Of a DNA stretch of 64,000 nucleotides, positions 62,956 to 64,000 are shown in pieces. Position 1 is the first letter of the stretch; the number at the start of each line of letters is the position of its first letter. A program made the position numbers and the translations under genes. The notes under the pieces are model-generated. The model saw nothing but the letters and a program-made list of their open reading frames with translations. It made no database searches and was not told the origin of the DNA. The DNA comes from Apostichopus japonicus (lineage: Eukaryota; Echinodermata; Holothuroidea; Aspidochirotida; Stichopodidae): assembly GCF_037975245.1 (NCBI RefSeq), contig NC_092573.1, positions 21,793,265 to 21,857,264 on the forward strand, read 5' to 3'.

Positions 62956-64000
62956 TATATATAGTTAATAACTTGTTGTCCTTTCAATATACCTCAACGT
63001 CCATTTCATACCCTTTCATTCTTTACTTCACTTTTTTGTCAGTTTCTGTTAATTATATACTTCACCGATAAGGGGTATGGCGGAGGGGTGTGGGGTTCCC
63101 TAAGTTTACACCTTCGTAGGGCTGACAGGTCTGTTACCCAAACAGGCGTTCCGGCACTTCATGAGCAGATTAGTGACGGGCGTTTTTACTGTACTATTAT
63201 TAAATGTTCTCTAGTAAACTAATAGCACGTGATGTACCCTTGAAAAAAATGTTTTCTTTTACATGGACTCGTCAAGGCATATCGACATATGGATGATCAA
63301 ATAATATCATTTAACTGATAATACATATCGAACAGTGTAGCATTATATGAACAGTTGGTGTATCATACGAACCATATATGGTCATTTGTAGAAAAATTAA
63401 TAGACCAACTTTTCGTCATTTTGATTGTAAATAAATATTACACTCGACTTTGCGATGTTCATTCATTTCCTCAATATGGACTAGTACGCATATTGATGTA
63501 TGATTTCGATTAACAACTTTAACTGAACATATCTTTACAGCTGTGTAACATTCGGGTAAACAGTTGGAGCAAAGGGTGGGGAATGGCGACGGTCGATGTG
63601 GCCATCATCAGCTGATCAGTCGGGACTTAAACGTTCAGTTGGTTTGTTTTGAAATGCAGACCGGGCACAGGACATGTCCCTGCCCAAATCGGTCGGGAAA
63701 TTCAGAACCCCCCCCCCCTTAGCTTAGCATGAAAATCATGTGCTTGTCACTGATATACGTATACCGTATTTTCATATTAATTTATATTATGAGACAGTTG
63801 TGTAATTTTAGCGTGTAAGTGCGTTTGACGAGAGAGTTTGACGAGAATTATAAATAAGAATCGCACAAATTCGGAGAATTCGAGAAAAAACAAATGTTGC
63901 GATGTTTTGTTGTATGATCTGTCATATCCCTGTTCATTACGTATCCCCACTGCATCATCGGGGGTGGGGGGGGCGGGGTGTTTACATGTATAGTTCAATC

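Larger units (their letters stand above)
59131..64000. other. Intergenic region upstream of PHAX
   Basis: Repeats listed separately fill part of it (59470-59640, 61560-62225, 62600-62955). Frames at 61186-61404 and 61945-62310 overlap the inverted repeat and show no domain. A near-palindrome with a GGACATGTCC core occurs near 63673. The end of the window is G-rich (63960-63980). Confidence 0.4.

Noticed and set aside
63660-63690. p53-like half-site GGACATGTCC in a larger near-palindrome
   Set aside because: Only a single half-site, far from any gene; expected by chance.

Overview
This is a window of an intron-rich animal genome. Its four protein-coding genes have long introns with GT-AG junctions, and the space between them is full of transposons and minisatellites. 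The gene set, the foldback transposon with repeat-built arms (very like the TU elements known from sea urchins) and the frequent TAGGCCTA- and TACTGTACAGTA-type words suggest a marine deuterostome invertebrate. An echinoderm, possibly a holothurian, is my best guess, but this is inference and not proven by the sequence.

Layout. 1-8.2 kb is transposon territory: an hAT-like element (453-2495), a 268-bp MITE (2746-3013) and a 4.2-kb foldback element (3124-7352), each with a perfect 8-bp target-site duplication. 8.2-13.6 kb (+) is ARMC6, five coding exons, 472 aa. 17.6-22.1 kb (-) is PARP16, six coding exons, 325 aa, tail-to-tail with ARMC6. 24.2-50.3 kb (+) is a REEP5/REEP6-type ER-shaping gene, head-to-head with PARP16. 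57.1-59.1 kb (-) is PHAX, two coding exons, 403 aa, convergent with REEP. 59.1-64 kb is intergenic and repeat-rich.

The standout is the REEP gene. A normal REEP5-like protein of 202 aa is obtained by splicing from a GTGAGG donor at 43051 to a small alanine-rich last exon at 50171. If that donor is skipped, the reading frame runs on, unbroken, for 1,475 more codons and gives a 1,715-aa protein. The added tail is highly acidic, carries seven in-register 43-residue repeats and several LC3-interacting-region-like motifs. One gene would thus make either a compact ER-curvature protein or the same membrane hairpin with a giant acidic cytosolic tail, much as reticulon genes make short and long forms.

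How the genes relate. REEP and PARP16 are both ER membrane proteins and are divergently arranged about 2.1 kb apart; PARP16 is linked to the ER stress response. PHAX exports capped snRNA precursors from the nucleus, and ARMC6 is an armadillo-repeat protein of poorly known role. No operon-like logic is expected. The human relatives of REEP and PHAX are both on 5q, and those of REEP and ARMC6 both on 19p, so the linkage may be ancient. I saw no tRNA, rRNA or CRISPR. All exon borders are read by eye from splice signals and protein similarity remembered from the families; no search was run.
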